Notes: generated by a model not told the origin, from the sequence alone. A stretch of DNA of 64,000 bases from Methanococcoides seepicolus (GCF_023684405.1 NZ_JAGSOI010000003.1:1-64000); one strand, 5' to 3'. Positions 34,487 to 44,362 are shown, numbered from the stretch's first letter. Translations and numbers: made by a program.

Positions 34487-35503
34487 ATGGGTACGGATAT
34501 TGGGGATCTACTTCTTAAAGATGCGATCGAGTTAGCTGGGCTTTCAAATAAAGTAGTGGCTATCGATGCGTATAATACTCTTTATCAGTTCTTAAGTATA
34601 ATCAGGCAACGTGACGGAACCCCTTTAAAGGATTCCAGCGGTCAGATCACTTCTCATCTTTCGGGTATCCTTTATAGGCTTACCAGTCTCATCGAAGCAG
34701 GTGTCAAACCTATTTTTGTCTTTGATGGTAAACCTCCTGATTTCAAATCAGATACTCTGGCAAAACGCCATGAGGTCCGGGAAAGTGCAACTGCTAAATG
34801 GGAAGATGCAAAAGCACAGGGACTTGAGGAAGAAGCCTACAAGTATGCACAGGCCTCCTCAAAAGTGACCCGTGAGATGATTGATGATTCTGTCAGACTA
34901 TTGGAATTGATGGGTATCCCTTATGTGAAAGCACCATCCGAGGGGGAGGCACAGGCCTCATACATGGTCCAAAAAGGGGATGCTGATTATATCGGTTCAC
35001 AGGACTATGATTCATTTCTTTTCGGCGCACCACGAGTGGTTCGAAATCTCACTATTACCGGTAAGCGAAAGCTTCCGAAAAAGAACATCTATGTGGATGT
35101 TAAACCTGAGATCTTATCCCTTGAGGATTCCCTTGGGGAACTTGGCATTACAAGACAGCAATTGATCGATATTGCTATGTGTGTAGGCACAGATTATAAT
35201 ACCGGTCTCGAGAACATCGGTCCGAAAAGGGCGCTTAAACTGGTGAAGGAACACGGCGATATAAAAGCTGTACTCGAAGAACTTGGAAAAGAGATCGAAG
35301 ACCTTGACGCTAAAAGGGATTTCTTCATGAACCCGCCGGTAACAGATGATTATGAACTGAAATGGATCAAGCCTGACCGTGCCGGGGTAATTGATCTTCT
35401 CTGCAAAAAACATGATTTTTCAGAGGACCGGGTCAATAAAGCACTTGACCGCCTTGAAGCGAACATGGGTGGCAGTCAAAGCACTCTTGATCAGTGGTTT
35501 TAA
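34487..35503 (+). CDS. fen: Flap endonuclease 1 (FEN-1)
   Basis: Structure-specific nuclease that removes 5' flaps during Okazaki fragment processing and repair. The N terminus MGTDIGDLL is essential and sets the start at ATG 34487 rather than the in-frame TTG at 34481. FVFDGKPP, the EGEAQASYM helix, and [13 protein letters not shown] provide active-site acidic residues, and CVGTDYN begins the helix-3-turn. The C terminus QSTLDQWF is a PCNA-binding (PIP) box. 338 residues. Its stop overlaps the stop of the convergent phosphoglycerate mutase gene. Confidence 0.96.
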   Translation: MGTDIGDLLLKDAIELAGLSNKVVAIDAYNTLYQFLSIIRQRDGTPLKDSSGQITSHLSGILYRLTSLIEAGVKPIFVFDGKPPDFKSDTLAKRHEVRESATAKWEDAKAQGLEEEAYKYAQASSKVTREMIDDSVRLLELMGIPYVKAPSEGEAQASYMVQKGDADYIGSQDYDSFLFGAPRVVRNLTITGKRKLPKKNIYVDVKPEILSLEDSLGELGITRQQLIDIAMCVGTDYNTGLENIGPKRALKLVKEHGDIKAVLEELGKEIEDLDAKRDFFMNPPVTDDYELKWIKPDRAGVIDLLCKKHDFSEDRVNKALDRLEANMGGSQSTLDQWF

Positions 35504-37056
35504 CTGTTCTTTATTAAAGGAACACCGGTCATTTCCGGTGGCTTTTCAATGCCTATTATCTTCAGTATGGTGGGTGCAACATCTGAAAGCCTTCCTTTTT
35601 GAAGTTCAACTCCCTTTTCCTGTGTCACATAGATACAGCGGACCGGATTTGGCGTATGGGCCGTGTGGCATTGCCTGTCCGTATTGTTGCAGAACTCTAC
35701 CATCTTTTCGGCATTGCCATGGTCTGCCATTATCATGGCTTCGCCACCTGCTTCCTTTATTGCAGTAATTATCTTTCCTACACAATCATCAACGACCTCG
35801 ACCGCTTTCACGGCCGCTTCCATTATGCCGCTATGTCCTACCATGTCCATGTTGGCAAGATTGAGTACGATCACATCATACTTTCCAGATCCTATCCTCT
35901 CTATCAGCTCTTCGGTGACCTCATAGGCACTCATTTCCGGTTTCAGGTCATAGGTTGCCACCTTTGGGGATGGGATAAGACACCTGTCCTCTCCTTCGTT
36001 CTGCTTTTCAACACCGCCATTGAAAAAGAATGTCACATGTGCATATTTTTCGGTCTCAGCTATACGCAACTGCTTAATTCCCTCTTTGCTGAGCACCTCT
36101 CCCAATGTGTTCTTCAGTTCTTCCGAAGGGAATGCTATGGGGACATCCAGCTTCTCATCGTATTCGGTCATGCATAAAAAATGCACTTTTGGATGACTTT
36201 TGCGTTCAAAATTGTCAAATTCATCATTCACGAAAGCATAGGTCAATTGCCTTGCACGGTCAGGGCGGAAATTGAAGAAAATGACCGTATCTTTTTCATT
36301 CACAGTTCCTATGGGTCTACCATTTTCATCGACGATCACCGTAGGTTTGATGAATTCATCATTCTCGTCTCTCTCATAACCTTCAGAAATGGCATCAATG
36401 GGCTCCTTTGAATAATATAATCCCTCTCCCAGGGTGATCGCATTGTATGCATCTTCGGTCCGGTCCCAGCGGTTATCCCGGTCCATGGCATAATAACGCC
36501 CTGAAACCGTGGCTATCTTTCCGACCCCCAGGTTGTTGCAGTATTCCACATGTTCCTTCATATCCTCAAGTGCCGCTCTTGGGGGAACGTCCCGGCCGTC
36601 AAGGAATGCATGGACGAATATATCGGTAATACCTTCATCCTTTGCAAATTCAATAAGTGCACGAAGATGCTTCATGTGGCTGTGAACACCTCCGTAAGAG
36701 AACAACCCCATAAGGTGTAGTGCAGAACCCTGTGCTTTTGCATTTTCAATTGCTTGCTTCAATACAGGGTTCTTGAAAAAGTCCCCGTTTCCGATATCCC
36801 GGTTGATGCGTGTAAGGTCCTGATAGACAACACGTCCTGCACCTATGTTCAAGTGTCCGACCTCTGAGTTCCCCATCTGTCCTTCAGGAAGTCCCACATC
36901 CTCTCCTGAAGCGCTGAGGAGTGTATTCGGATATGTCTCCAGCAAATCATCAAGGTTCGGGGTGTTGGCTGCACTGATGGCATTACCTTCCACTTCGGGG
37001 GAATATCCCCAGCCATCAAGTATGGTCAACAGAAAAGGTCTTTTGGTAAAATTCAT
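35500..37056 (-). CDS. gpmI: 2,3-bisphosphoglycerate-independent phosphoglycerate mutase
   Basis: Interconverts 3- and 2-phosphoglycerate in glycolysis/gluconeogenesis. The alkaline-phosphatase-superfamily metal ligands and phosphoserine are visible: [10 protein letters not shown] at the start, [12 protein letters not shown] (serine nucleophile), [21 protein letters not shown] and MADHGNAE. From ATG 37056 it is 518 residues; an upstream ATG at 37122 would add 22 residues that do not look conserved, and neither has a clear ribosome site. The four-base overlap with fen at the 3' ends is convergent. Confidence 0.95.
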   Translation of the reverse strand: MNFTKRPFLLTILDGWGYSPEVEGNAISAANTPNLDDLLETYPNTLLSASGEDVGLPEGQMGNSEVGHLNIGAGRVVYQDLTRINRDIGNGDFFKNPVLKQAIENAKAQGSALHLMGLFSYGGVHSHMKHLRALIEFAKDEGITDIFVHAFLDGRDVPPRAALEDMKEHVEYCNNLGVGKIATVSGRYYAMDRDNRWDRTEDAYNAITLGEGLYYSKEPIDAISEGYERDENDEFIKPTVIVDENGRPIGTVNEKDTVIFFNFRPDRARQLTYAFVNDEFDNFERKSHPKVHFLCMTEYDEKLDVPIAFPSEELKNTLGEVLSKEGIKQLRIAETEKYAHVTFFFNGGVEKQNEGEDRCLIPSPKVATYDLKPEMSAYEVTEELIERIGSGKYDVIVLNLANMDMVGHSGIMEAAVKAVEVVDDCVGKIITAIKEAGGEAMIMADHGNAEKMVEFCNNTDRQCHTAHTPNPVRCIYVTQEKGVELQKGRLSDVAPTILKIIGIEKPPEMTGVPLIKNS

Positions 37057-37138
37057 GCGAAGTAGATTATCCTGATGGTTATTAAATACGCTGATTTGCA
37101 GGTAGTAAGAAAATAGTGACAAATAAAAGAGTAGTGTT

Positions 37139-37158
37139 CCTGCCAGTTTTTTGGCAGG
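37139..37158 (-). terminator. Terminator of the ABC exporter operon
   Basis: CCTGCCA, loop GTTTTT, TGGCAGG gives a perfect 7-bp stem 24 bases after the permease stop. On the minus strand it is followed by AACACTACTCTTTTATTTG. Confidence 0.7.
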
Positions 37159-37182
37159 GACTATGTAATGTCTACAGTCTGT

Positions 37183-38427
37183 TCATTCATATCTCAAAGC
37201 ATCTACCGGCTTCATCTTGGATGCACTGTATGCAGGGATAACGCCGGAAATAACTCCTATCAACATTGCAAGTCCTATTCCAAGGATCATTAGTTCTGGG
37301 GACAGGCCGGTTGCTGAACTCGTGGCAGTACGTCCGATCTGCAATCCGCTCATGGGTATGACAACTCGTGAAACGATCTCTCCAAGAACGATTCCTAAAA
37401 AGCCACCTACAAAACCCACAAGTGCGGAATTCATAACGAATATCCTCATGATGTCCCTGTTCTTCGCACCAATGGCTTTCATTGTGCCGATCTCTTTTGT
37501 CTTTTCCATTACGGAAGTGAACATTGTATTTGCAATTCCCACTGCGCCTACTAAAAGAGACACTCCTGCAATTGCACCAAGGAAGAACGTCATTGATGAT
37601 ACCATATCAGATACTCCGTCCATCTGTGATTTTGAATCTGTTACTGAAAAATCCCTATCCTTTTCATCAACATGACGTGAGATAAGAAGGGTACTCTCTA
37701 TCTCTTCAACAGCCGATTCCACGACCTCTTCATCTTCAACCTTTATCACAATTGATCCGTACACGTCCTTTTCTGCATCTTCGATAACATTTATTGCAGC
37801 ATCTATCGGCATTATTACTGCATTATTGCTCTCGCCGTCTTCCAGTATTCCTACCACTCTTACAGATCTATCTTCTATGGTGATAACTCGGTTCACTCCA
37901 ATTGGCTGGTCGAACAATTCATTTGCGACATTGTATCCGATCATCGCTACATACTTGTCCGATGGCTCAAGGGCACGGCCCGAATCGTAGTCCATATTAG
38001 ATGTGTACTTCCATACTTGTGTATCCACGCCGGTAACTGACAGGGATGCGGTCTCTCCCGTGAATTCCACGTCGGCTTTCCCACTGATCTGGCCGTACAT
38101 ATACTCAATCTCTTCGATCGATCGGAGTGCCATTATATCCTTATCTGTAAGCTCGTCTTCATCAATAGTAGCAGTAGTACCTCCGCCTCCGCCTCTGCCT
38201 GGTCCCATTGAGGACTGAGCACCGGAATAACCGGGAGTGACGGTGATTATCGTAAGGTCCATATCCTCAAAGCTGCTCTCAACACTTTCCGTCATTGCAT
38301 CTCCAAGAGCAACTATACTAACCACTGATGCAACACCTATGACGATGCCAATGATAGTCAGCCAACTTCTGATCTTACTGTGCAGAAGGATGTTGGTCGC
38401 AAGTTTAAGAGATGTTTTGTACCTCAT
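37183..38427 (-). CDS. MacB/FtsX-type ABC transporter permease
   Basis: A 414-residue permease with an N-terminal membrane helix (about 20-40), a large external domain (40-285, including a low-complexity GRGGGGG stretch near 75) and three C-terminal helices, the FtsX/MacB layout. This class moves lipoproteins or peptides or transmits force across the membrane rather than importing nutrients. ATG 38427 overlaps the preceding CARDB gene stop by 4 bases. With the adjacent ATPase and CARDB protein it forms a three-gene operon. Confidence 0.93.
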   Translation of the reverse strand: MRYKTSLKLATNILLHSKIRSWLTIIGIVIGVASVVSIVALGDAMTESVESSFEDMDLTIITVTPGYSGAQSSMGPGRGGGGGTTATIDEDELTDKDIMALRSIEEIEYMYGQISGKADVEFTGETASLSVTGVDTQVWKYTSNMDYDSGRALEPSDKYVAMIGYNVANELFDQPIGVNRVITIEDRSVRVVGILEDGESNNAVIMPIDAAINVIEDAEKDVYGSIVIKVEDEEVVESAVEEIESTLLISRHVDEKDRDFSVTDSKSQMDGVSDMVSSMTFFLGAIAGVSLLVGAVGIANTMFTSVMEKTKEIGTMKAIGAKNRDIMRIFVMNSALVGFVGGFLGIVLGEIVSRVVIPMSGLQIGRTATSSATGLSPELMILGIGLAMLIGVISGVIPAYSASKMKPVDALRYE

Positions 38428-39725
38428 TGTTCCCTTTCCTTGTCCTTTCTCTTTTTATATACTGCAGCAGCTCCTACAACGATTGCGGCGAGGATCAGAA
38501 GGTATGTAGTAGTGCTGGTCCCACTACTTGCATTCCTGTTCTTGGCGTATGCCACATCATTTTCTCCAGTTGCACCCGAGGTAAATGAAATATCAACGTT
38601 TTTCTCAACTGAAAGCCTCTGACCCGTTGAATCAGTATATTCGATAATGGCTGTCAGTTCATTACCTGAACTTCTGCTGGCAGATCGGCCTGCAGGTATA
38701 TTTTCTCCAGTACCAGTTTTTTCATCATCACTATTTTCGTCGATTGCAACATTTGCGGATTGAACAATGTTGAAAGAAGTGATCGTGTAATCTCCTTTTT
38801 CCAGGTTTCCTACAATGGTCGAGGAACTTCCTGTCACTTTGTATCCATCCTGCTCAGGAATTGATACTTTCACAGAATATGCTTCATTGTTGCCCACATT
38901 GGCAACAGAAAGTGAGACTTCCCCACTTGCACTCTCGGAGAACGAAACATCAAAATCGGTTTCTCCTCCTACAAAAAGCCCGGCTTTCGTAGTTATCTCA
39001 TTTATATTTGAGTCATAATCCTCAAAACTCAGGCAGATATCCAGCTGATAAAGCCCGGGAATCGCATTCACATCAGCCATAACGGTGTAGCTTACAGTTG
39101 CAGATTCACCGGCATCGAGGTATGCGATATATTTGGTGTTATCTGAATATACCGGGAGGACAACTCCACTTTCTTCATCCCATGATATTACCATGTTCTT
39201 CAGGGGTGAGTTTCCAGTGTTGGTCACAATGAACTCAAGCGGTTCTTCGGTTGCTATGTCGATGTTTGATTTAGTAATAGTGACGATCTGTGCGTATTCC
39301 TTTCCACGGACGTCAATATTGACGGTTGTTGTGATCGTACCACCGTTCTCACTGTCAGTTACAACTATATCCAGTTCATACAGGTCTTCTGGCGCATCAT
39401 TATCTATAAATAGTTTATATTTGAGTATGGCAGCATCATCTTCGTCCTGCCGTGAGTTCAGATATGGTATTGTCTGGGTCAGGGATTCACCGGTCACTTT
39501 TGAGAATGGATACTCCGGTCCAATGGTAACTGTAACGTCCTCAAGGTCTGAATTTCCATCGTTCATCACGCTAAGGGTGATCTCCATAGTCTCTCCCGGC
39601 CTTGCAGGATCAGGGTTTTGATTTAACATATTAACCGTTATCATTGAGGAATCCACATAAACTGCTGCAGAAGCACTTCCAGCGGTCATGCAGACAAGTA
39701 GTAGTAATAGTATCATTTTTTTCAT
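38424..39725 (-). CDS. CARDB-repeat surface protein anchored at the C terminus
   Basis: A 433-residue exported protein. Residues 1-20 form a signal peptide (MKKMILLLLLVCMTAGSASA). The body holds three or four beta-sandwich modules of CARDB/NPCBM-associated kind: NPDPARPGETMEITLSVMND, then EPLEFIVTNTGNSPLKNM, then VSLSVANVGNNEAYSV, each an extracellular cell-adhesion-like domain. A single C-terminal helix (about 405-422) plus KKRKDKE tail anchors it. It is encoded between ATPase and permease genes, spaced 1 base and overlapping 4 bases, so it is likely a fixed part of the exporter. Confidence 0.92.
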   Translation of the reverse strand: MKKMILLLLLVCMTAGSASAAVYVDSSMITVNMLNQNPDPARPGETMEITLSVMNDGNSDLEDVTVTIGPEYPFSKVTGESLTQTIPYLNSRQDEDDAAILKYKLFIDNDAPEDLYELDIVVTDSENGGTITTTVNIDVRGKEYAQIVTITKSNIDIATEEPLEFIVTNTGNSPLKNMVISWDEESGVVLPVYSDNTKYIAYLDAGESATVSYTVMADVNAIPGLYQLDICLSFEDYDSNINEITTKAGLFVGGETDFDVSFSESASGEVSLSVANVGNNEAYSVKVSIPEQDGYKVTGSSSTIVGNLEKGDYTITSFNIVQSANVAIDENSDDEKTGTGENIPAGRSASRSSGNELTAIIEYTDSTGQRLSVEKNVDISFTSGATGENDVAYAKNRNASSGTSTTTYLLILAAIVVGAAAVYKKRKDKEREQ

Positions 39726-39726
39726 A

Positions 39727-40464
39727 TCAATTCTCCATCTTATTTCTGTATTCTATTTTCTCGACCTGTCCGTCCCTGATGTAGACTATCTTGTCTGCAT
39801 ACTGTACCGGTTCGGTATCATGTGTGACAATAATGATCGTTTTCTTCTCTTTCTGGTGCATCTCGTTCAGGAATTCCAGTATGTATGTTCCGGTTTTACT
39901 GTCGAGGTTGCCGGTTGGTTCATCGGCAAGAATGATCGGTGGATCAATGGCCAGTGATCGCGCAATGGCCACTCTTTGGCGTTGTCCTCCGGAAAGCTGG
40001 GAAGGCAGGTTTGTAAGTTTATCTCCGAGACCCACGATCTCCAGAAGTTCCTGCCCTCTCTTTTTAGCAATATCGGGGTCTACTTCCTGAAACTCGAGGG
40101 GTAGTATGACATTTTCTAAAGAATTGAGTGTGGGGATCAGGTTGAACTGCTGAAAAATGAATCCTATGCTTTGCCCCCTGATCTGTGCAAGATCGGACTC
40201 CTTTAACTTTGATATGTCTTGATCATCAAGCCGTATGATACCTTTACTTGGAACATCAAGGCAACCTATCAGGTTCATCATTGTACTTTTCCCGCTTCCG
40301 CTGGGTCCAAGGATCACAACAAATTCTCCACTGTATATGTCCAGATCCACATTTTTCAATGCATCAAATTCAATTTCTCCCATCTGGTATGTTTTCCAGA
40401 CATCACTGAGCTTTATCAGCGGGGTATTGTTCTCCTGCATTTCAACACGCTCTGTTCCATTCAT
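39727..40464 (-). CDS. LolD/MacB-type ABC transporter ATPase
   Basis: A 245-residue ATPase with Walker [10 protein letters not shown] (about 54-62), signature [16 protein letters not shown], Walker [13 protein letters not shown] and switch [10 protein letters not shown]. The sequence places it with LolD/MacB ATPases, partners of FtsX-like permeases. ATG 40464 has no ribosome site; ATG 40440 is also possible. It leads the exporter operon and is preceded by a 397-base AT-rich gap. Confidence 0.94.
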   Translation of the reverse strand: MNGTERVEMQENNTPLIKLSDVWKTYQMGEIEFDALKNVDLDIYSGEFVVILGPSGSGKSTMMNLIGCLDVPSKGIIRLDDQDISKLKESDLAQIRGQSIGFIFQQFNLIPTLNSLENVILPLEFQEVDPDIAKKRGQELLEIVGLGDKLTNLPSQLSGGQRQRVAIARSLAIDPPIILADEPTGNLDSKTGTYILEFLNEMHQKEKKTIIIVTHDTEPVQYADKIVYIRDGQVEKIEYRNKMEN

Positions 40465-40861
40465 ATTTTCAATCGTCTCGTCTCTTTTTTTGTTTTCATG
40501 GGGGTACCTGTAGGATCGATCGGTGATAGGTTACAGATGCCATTCCTGGGGTGGGTGTGGTACTAATGGCACTGTTTCAATGCCACTTTGTACAACTCTG
40601 CACTAGTGGTCTTGAATATAAGTATACTTTATAATCTAAGTGAAAAATATGATTTAAATTTATAATGAAGCTTTTTCAAGGCTTTTAATTCTTAAAAAAA
40701 CTATTTCATTGCATTAAAATTAGATTATAACTATTATTGTGCATCTAATTCAAAAAAATATGCTGTTTGCGGTATGCTGTAAATCATAAAAAAATGCTGA
40801 TAATAGAAGGGCGTAAAAAAGTGCAGATCTGTCCAAAAGCAGGCGGATGTAGGACAATTAA
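40465..40861. other. AT-rich gap upstream of the exporter operon, with one inverted repeat
   Basis: No gene seen. GTAC-TAA-TGGCA / TGCCA-CTTT-GTAC (40560-40593) forms an interrupted inverted repeat with a 9-base loop. The rest is A/T-rich with several TATA-like stretches on the minus strand, appropriate to the exporter promoter. A short plus-strand frame at 40767 runs into the antisense end of the regulator gene and is treated as a shadow. Confidence 0.5.
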
Positions 40862-41653
40862 TTATTCTCGTTCATGCTCATCTTTCAGGAATATGATATT
40901 TCCCCTTCCCTGCTTTATTTTTTCAACCCATCCTTTCTTCTCAAGGTCGTTTAGCATCATACTAACCTTTCCTTCTGAATAATCGATCTTGCTTCGAAGC
41001 TCCTTTTGTGTAATACTGCCATCATTGGATAGGAGTATTTTCACAATTTCCTGCAGGTCGGAAGGTAGGTCCTTCATATCTTCAGGATATGTCATATTCT
41101 CGTCTTCCGATAGAACTTCTTCAGCATGGTCAGGTGCTGAATATTCTGTTATTTCTATTTCCGGTTCAACGTGGTGCCTTTTTTTATCTTTTTTAGCTTT
41201 TGATGTCGTTCTCTCAATCGCTACCATTAGTACGATCGCAAGTAACAGGTAGGAGACTATTGAAATGCTGCTGGTCTGTGTAGCTGGCTGTTTCTCATTT
41301 TGTTCACTCTCCACAATGTCTGAATAAACAGGCATAAGCAAAAGATCGATCACATAGGTGCCATTGTCAGTGATAGTCAGTGGAACTTCTGTGGAATATT
41401 CAAGGTTGTTCTCTTTGTATGAAGTAGCTGTGATCAGGTAATTTCCCGGAGGTAATTCTAATGAGTAGATGCCGTATTGTGGAACTATGGACTGGATGGG
41501 CGTGGTGTTTATCTCTATATATGCATTATCAGTCGGTTCGAACGTGTCCCATTCATAAACCACTCCATGTATGGTGGCAGTGCTATCCGCACCTGCTAAT
41601 GGCATTGATGCCAGGATGATGGCTATCCAGAATATAAGTGTGATGGGCTTCAT
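40862..41653 (-). CDS. Membrane-anchored winged-helix regulator with external beta domain
   Basis: A 263-residue one-component regulator: signal-like helix (1-22), an external carboxypeptidase-regulatory/PEGA-like beta domain (25-108, ATIHGVVYEWDTFEPTDNAY), a membrane helix (about 133-150), a long charged linker, and a winged helix (about 196-258, GSITQKELRSKIDYSEGKVSMM). Such proteins let an external signal act on DNA at the membrane; archaeal COG2512-like. ATG 41653 has no ribosome site; it follows the lipoprotein gene by 7 bases, in the same operon. The exporter lies directly downstream. Confidence 0.9.
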   Translation of the reverse strand: MKPITLIFWIAIILASMPLAGADSTATIHGVVYEWDTFEPTDNAYIEINTTPIQSIVPQYGIYSLELPPGNYLITATSYKENNLEYSTEVPLTITDNGTYVIDLLLMPVYSDIVESEQNEKQPATQTSSISIVSYLLLAIVLMVAIERTTSKAKKDKKRHHVEPEIEITEYSAPDHAEEVLSEDENMTYPEDMKDLPSDLQEIVKILLSNDGSITQKELRSKIDYSEGKVSMMLNDLEKKGWVEKIKQGRGNIIFLKDEHERE

Positions 41654-41660
41654 TTTTTAT

Positions 41661-42584
41661 TTAAGTGGTTTGACGTTTACTGGCAAATCCATGTTTCATC
41701 CATTCCATTGGAATTGTTCCATTCCCTTCTTCGTAACTGTAGGTCCCGTTTCCGGATAGTGCTGCAAAGCCATCTCCTATGGCCTTGAAATTAATACTCT
41801 GTCCGCGTACCATCACTATGGTGGATGTTCCGGTGATGTCCATTGTGCCGTTTACATTGCGGTAAGCCACGATTTTAGGATCGATATTGCTTTCCGGTTT
41901 ATATTCTCCATCGATGAAAATGATCTTGTCATTATTTTCATCCCTGATAGTGACCACAGCATTTTGGACCGAAAGGGTCATTTCGATGTTTCCTGAAAGA
42001 ACCGCAGTTCCATTTCCACTTGCATTCAGGTATACTTTATCCTTTAGTTTAACCTGTCCAGGTTTCATTATTCGTTCGTCATTGAATATCTGTGGCACTA
42101 TCTCATGAACAATTCGGAGTTCTTCAATTGCGTTGAAAAGATACTCTTTCTGTTCTACGCTAATGGTCGTGTAGCTTTCATTATTTTGCGAAAGTTCATC
42201 CGAAAGGGTCTTGTTCATCTTAGCATTTTCGAGATGCTGGTGAAATTCTCCTATTCTATTGGTCAGTAAGTTAACATCCTCTCCTTCATTTTCCAGCCTC
42301 TCCACTTCTTTCTCGAAATGGTAAAGTGCACCTTCGGATCTTTCGATATCCCTGTCTATGATATTGACAATATCCTGTTCATCTACAAAAAATAGTGTTT
42401 TATGTTTATATGGTGGTTTATGTTCGCTATCAAATGGCCAGTAACTGTTGTCATGGCCTATGTCCGATGTGAACCAGATGGGTTTTACGACCTCGTGTTG
42501 TAATTTATCCTGTCTATCAGCACAACTGGAAGTCAGTAGTATGAATGTCAGTAAAGCTAAGGTAATGCCTAATACCTTTTTCAT
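41661..42584 (-). CDS. Lipoprotein with helical hairpin and beta-rich C-terminal domain
   Basis: A 307-residue exported lipoprotein. From ATG 42584 (GAGGATTATCAAA ahead) the signal peptide ends in TSSC with Cys21. Residues about 70-140 form a charged helical hairpin (ALYHFEKEVERLENEGED, LTNRIGEFHQHLENAKMNKT). The C-terminal half is beta-rich with two related modules, GNGTAVLSGNIEMTLS and GDGFAALSGNGTYSYE. I do not recognise a family. It is cotranscribed with the membrane winged-helix regulator and faces two other secreted helical proteins across an AT-rich gap. Confidence 0.82.
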   Translation of the reverse strand: MKKVLGITLALLTFILLTSSCADRQDKLQHEVVKPIWFTSDIGHDNSYWPFDSEHKPPYKHKTLFFVDEQDIVNIIDRDIERSEGALYHFEKEVERLENEGEDVNLLTNRIGEFHQHLENAKMNKTLSDELSQNNESYTTISVEQKEYLFNAIEELRIVHEIVPQIFNDERIMKPGQVKLKDKVYLNASGNGTAVLSGNIEMTLSVQNAVVTIRDENNDKIIFIDGEYKPESNIDPKIVAYRNVNGTMDITGTSTIVMVRGQSINFKAIGDGFAALSGNGTYSYEEGNGTIPMEWMKHGFASKRQTT

Positions 42585-43090
42585 TTTGATAATCCTCTTT
42601 CCCAGATAAATGCGATCAATGAATACTTCCAGTTCTGCTATTGAAGATATAAACATACTTTATGAAGGGGATGTATTTTGTTTTTTCGTATAATGAAATA
42701 TGCATTTTGTGAGCCTCTTTAACTTCACAATCCTTTTTTTATCCTTCATTGATAAAAAGAGAGTTTAAATATGTATAAAATTCATTTTTATATCTGTATT
42801 ATTTATTTATTCAATTTATATCTCTTTTATTCGTATTTATTAAGTTTCTTCGATGATCGATCAATATGATCTTATTCAAATTATTCTACGCACAAAAATA
42901 TCGATTTTTTGTATTATATTATAAATTTAAAGGCTTATTAATTCCAAATAAGCTTTTTAGGGCTCTAATAAGCTTATTTTTAAGAATTAAATGCTTTAGA
43001 TATCTTTTATCTGAAAGTATGCTTATATTCTCGACTGCCAGTGGATGCATTGTGAATACTCGGGTATTGCCGGGACACAGAGATGATAAT
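42585..43090. promoter_or_regulatory. Long AT-rich divergent region with AATAAGC/GCTTATT repeats
   Basis: No gene seen in 506 bases. Clear repeats: GCTTATT (42933-42939) inverted to AATAAGC (42947-42953), then the palindrome AATAAGCTTATT (42967-42978). A TATA-like ATTATATTATAAATTT at about 42913-42928 lies just ahead of the first repeat on the plus strand. The region separates the lipoprotein/regulator operon from the secreted 181-aa gene; the repeats suit an operator for the latter. Confidence 0.55.
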
Positions 43091-43636
43091 ATGAACAATA
43101 AAACATTGAAAACAATTGGTTGCTTTGCAGCTATCCTGATGGTATTCAGTTTGTTTCCAACAGGTGCGCTCGCGGTAGAAGACAGTACGACAAAAGATCT
43201 CCCAATGATGAAGTTCGGCGAAAATAATAGGATGGGACATGGGATCGGTGGAGGATTTTTCCTTTCTGATGGCCGTCCTGTATGTCCAGTGGAGTTCGAA
43301 AGTGAAGAAGATGCATTTGAGTTTCAAAAAGAACGTTTGATCACTTCCTTTGATAAAAAGATCGAAAGGCTGGAGACTCTAAAAGAGAACCTCGATGACA
43401 TTGGTAACGAAGAGATCACTGAGGAACTTATAGATGAGCACATAGTTCAGCTTGAAGACGCAAAGGAGCTCATATCTTCTGCTGAGGACAAAGAGGCAAT
43501 TAACGAAGTAATGGGATCATTGTCTCCTCTATTTGAAGATATGCCTGAAAAACTTAGAAGATCAAATGCCAAAATACATTTTCGTGGACCTATGAACGGT
43601 ATGCATTCAAGGGGCATGGTTTCAGTTGAAGAATGA
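43091..43636 (+). CDS. Secreted small helix-rich protein (181 aa)
   Basis: An exported protein: signal peptide MNNKTLKTIGCFAAILMVFS to about 29 with cleavage after GALA. The mature part is an acidic helical hairpin, KKIERLETLKENLDDIGNE and EHIVQLEDAKELISSAEDKE (about 88-140), with a short Gly/Met-rich start (MGHGIGGGF) and end (GPMNGMHSRGM). ATG 43091 is preferred over earlier in-frame ATGs in the long frame because it begins the signal peptide. It shares its hairpin pattern with the lipoprotein at 41661 and the protein at 43760. Confidence 0.78.
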   Translation: MNNKTLKTIGCFAAILMVFSLFPTGALAVEDSTTKDLPMMKFGENNRMGHGIGGGFFLSDGRPVCPVEFESEEDAFEFQKERLITSFDKKIERLETLKENLDDIGNEEITEELIDEHIVQLEDAKELISSAEDKEAINEVMGSLSPLFEDMPEKLRRSNAKIHFRGPMNGMHSRGMVSVEE

Positions 43637-43759
43637 GTTTCGTTCATTGAATTAAAAACACTTTTCAGTCAAAAATGGGGCAAATAGCTCCATCTTTATT
43701 TTTGTGTGTTTGATGTTTGTTCTATGATACAATAAAGAATTGCTATAATGGTGTTTAAT

Positions 43760-44362
43760 ATGAAAAAAGGTCTGGCAACTTTCTCCATACTGCTAATTTT
43801 GTTATGTTCAATATCGGGGGGTGCTTATGCAAGGGGGAATATGTCTGATAAAGCCGGATTTGGCCCCAGAGTCAATGGATTTACAAACCTTATAGATTCA
43901 AAAATAGAGCTCCTTGAGAACGAGATCGAAAACAGCGATGATCTATCGTTCATTGAAGAAGCTGGGATCATGATATTTGAGCTGGAAAATGTCAGGGATG
44001 AAATCCAGGAAGCTTCTAATGAGCACGAATTTGCATCTTCACTTAATAAGTTCAATTCTCTAATGGAAAACTCTTCAGAATCTCTCAAACAAATTTTTAT
44101 GAGCAACCAAGAAACGTCTGTTGCTCGAATTGATGCTTTAAGAAATGTAAGTGTGTCAATGAATGATGTAAGAAATAAAAGTGTACAAATGAATAATGCA
44201 AGTGGCGATATGAAGTCTTCAATTCTGAAGGCCGAAAGAGAGAATCCTATTAAGAACGTTTCCTCGATATCTACAATAGTTAATGGAAATAAAAATAAAG
44301 CTTCAAGTTCCAATTCTAATTTCTTAACCAGCTTTGTGAATAAAATAATGTCTTTCTTCTAA
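43760..44362 (+). CDS. Secreted helix-rich protein (200 aa)
   Basis: An exported protein from ATG 43760 (or 43748), signal peptide MKKGLATFSILLILLCSISG with cleavage near AYA. Two helical stretches, LIDSKIELLENEIENSDD and FELENVRDEIQEASNEHE (about 35-95), repeat the hairpin pattern of its neighbours. A serine/asparagine-rich C-terminal half (ASGDMKSS, KASSSNSNF) ends in a short hydrophobic tail FVNKIMSFF, perhaps a membrane or partner contact. No known family. It follows the 181-aa gene by 123 bases. Confidence 0.75.
   Translation: MKKGLATFSILLILLCSISGGAYARGNMSDKAGFGPRVNGFTNLIDSKIELLENEIENSDDLSFIEEAGIMIFELENVRDEIQEASNEHEFASSLNKFNSLMENSSESLKQIFMSNQETSVARIDALRNVSVSMNDVRNKSVQMNNASGDMKSSILKAERENPIKNVSSISTIVNGNKNKASSSNSNFLTSFVNKIMSFF

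Noticed and set aside
40767-40982. Plus-strand 71-codon frame with a CPKAGGC stretch
   Set aside because: It has no ribosome site and runs antisense into the end of the winged-helix regulator gene, which is clearly coding on the minus strand.
42866-43090. Upstream extension of the 181-aa secreted protein
   Set aside because: The extension is hydrophobic and AT-driven and precedes a clean signal peptide at 43091; it overlaps the operator-like repeats.
37183-44362. Integrated element or prophage at the AT-rich locus
   Set aside because: No integrase, transposase, tRNA attachment site or direct flanking repeats were seen; the AT-rich gaps alone do not show transfer.
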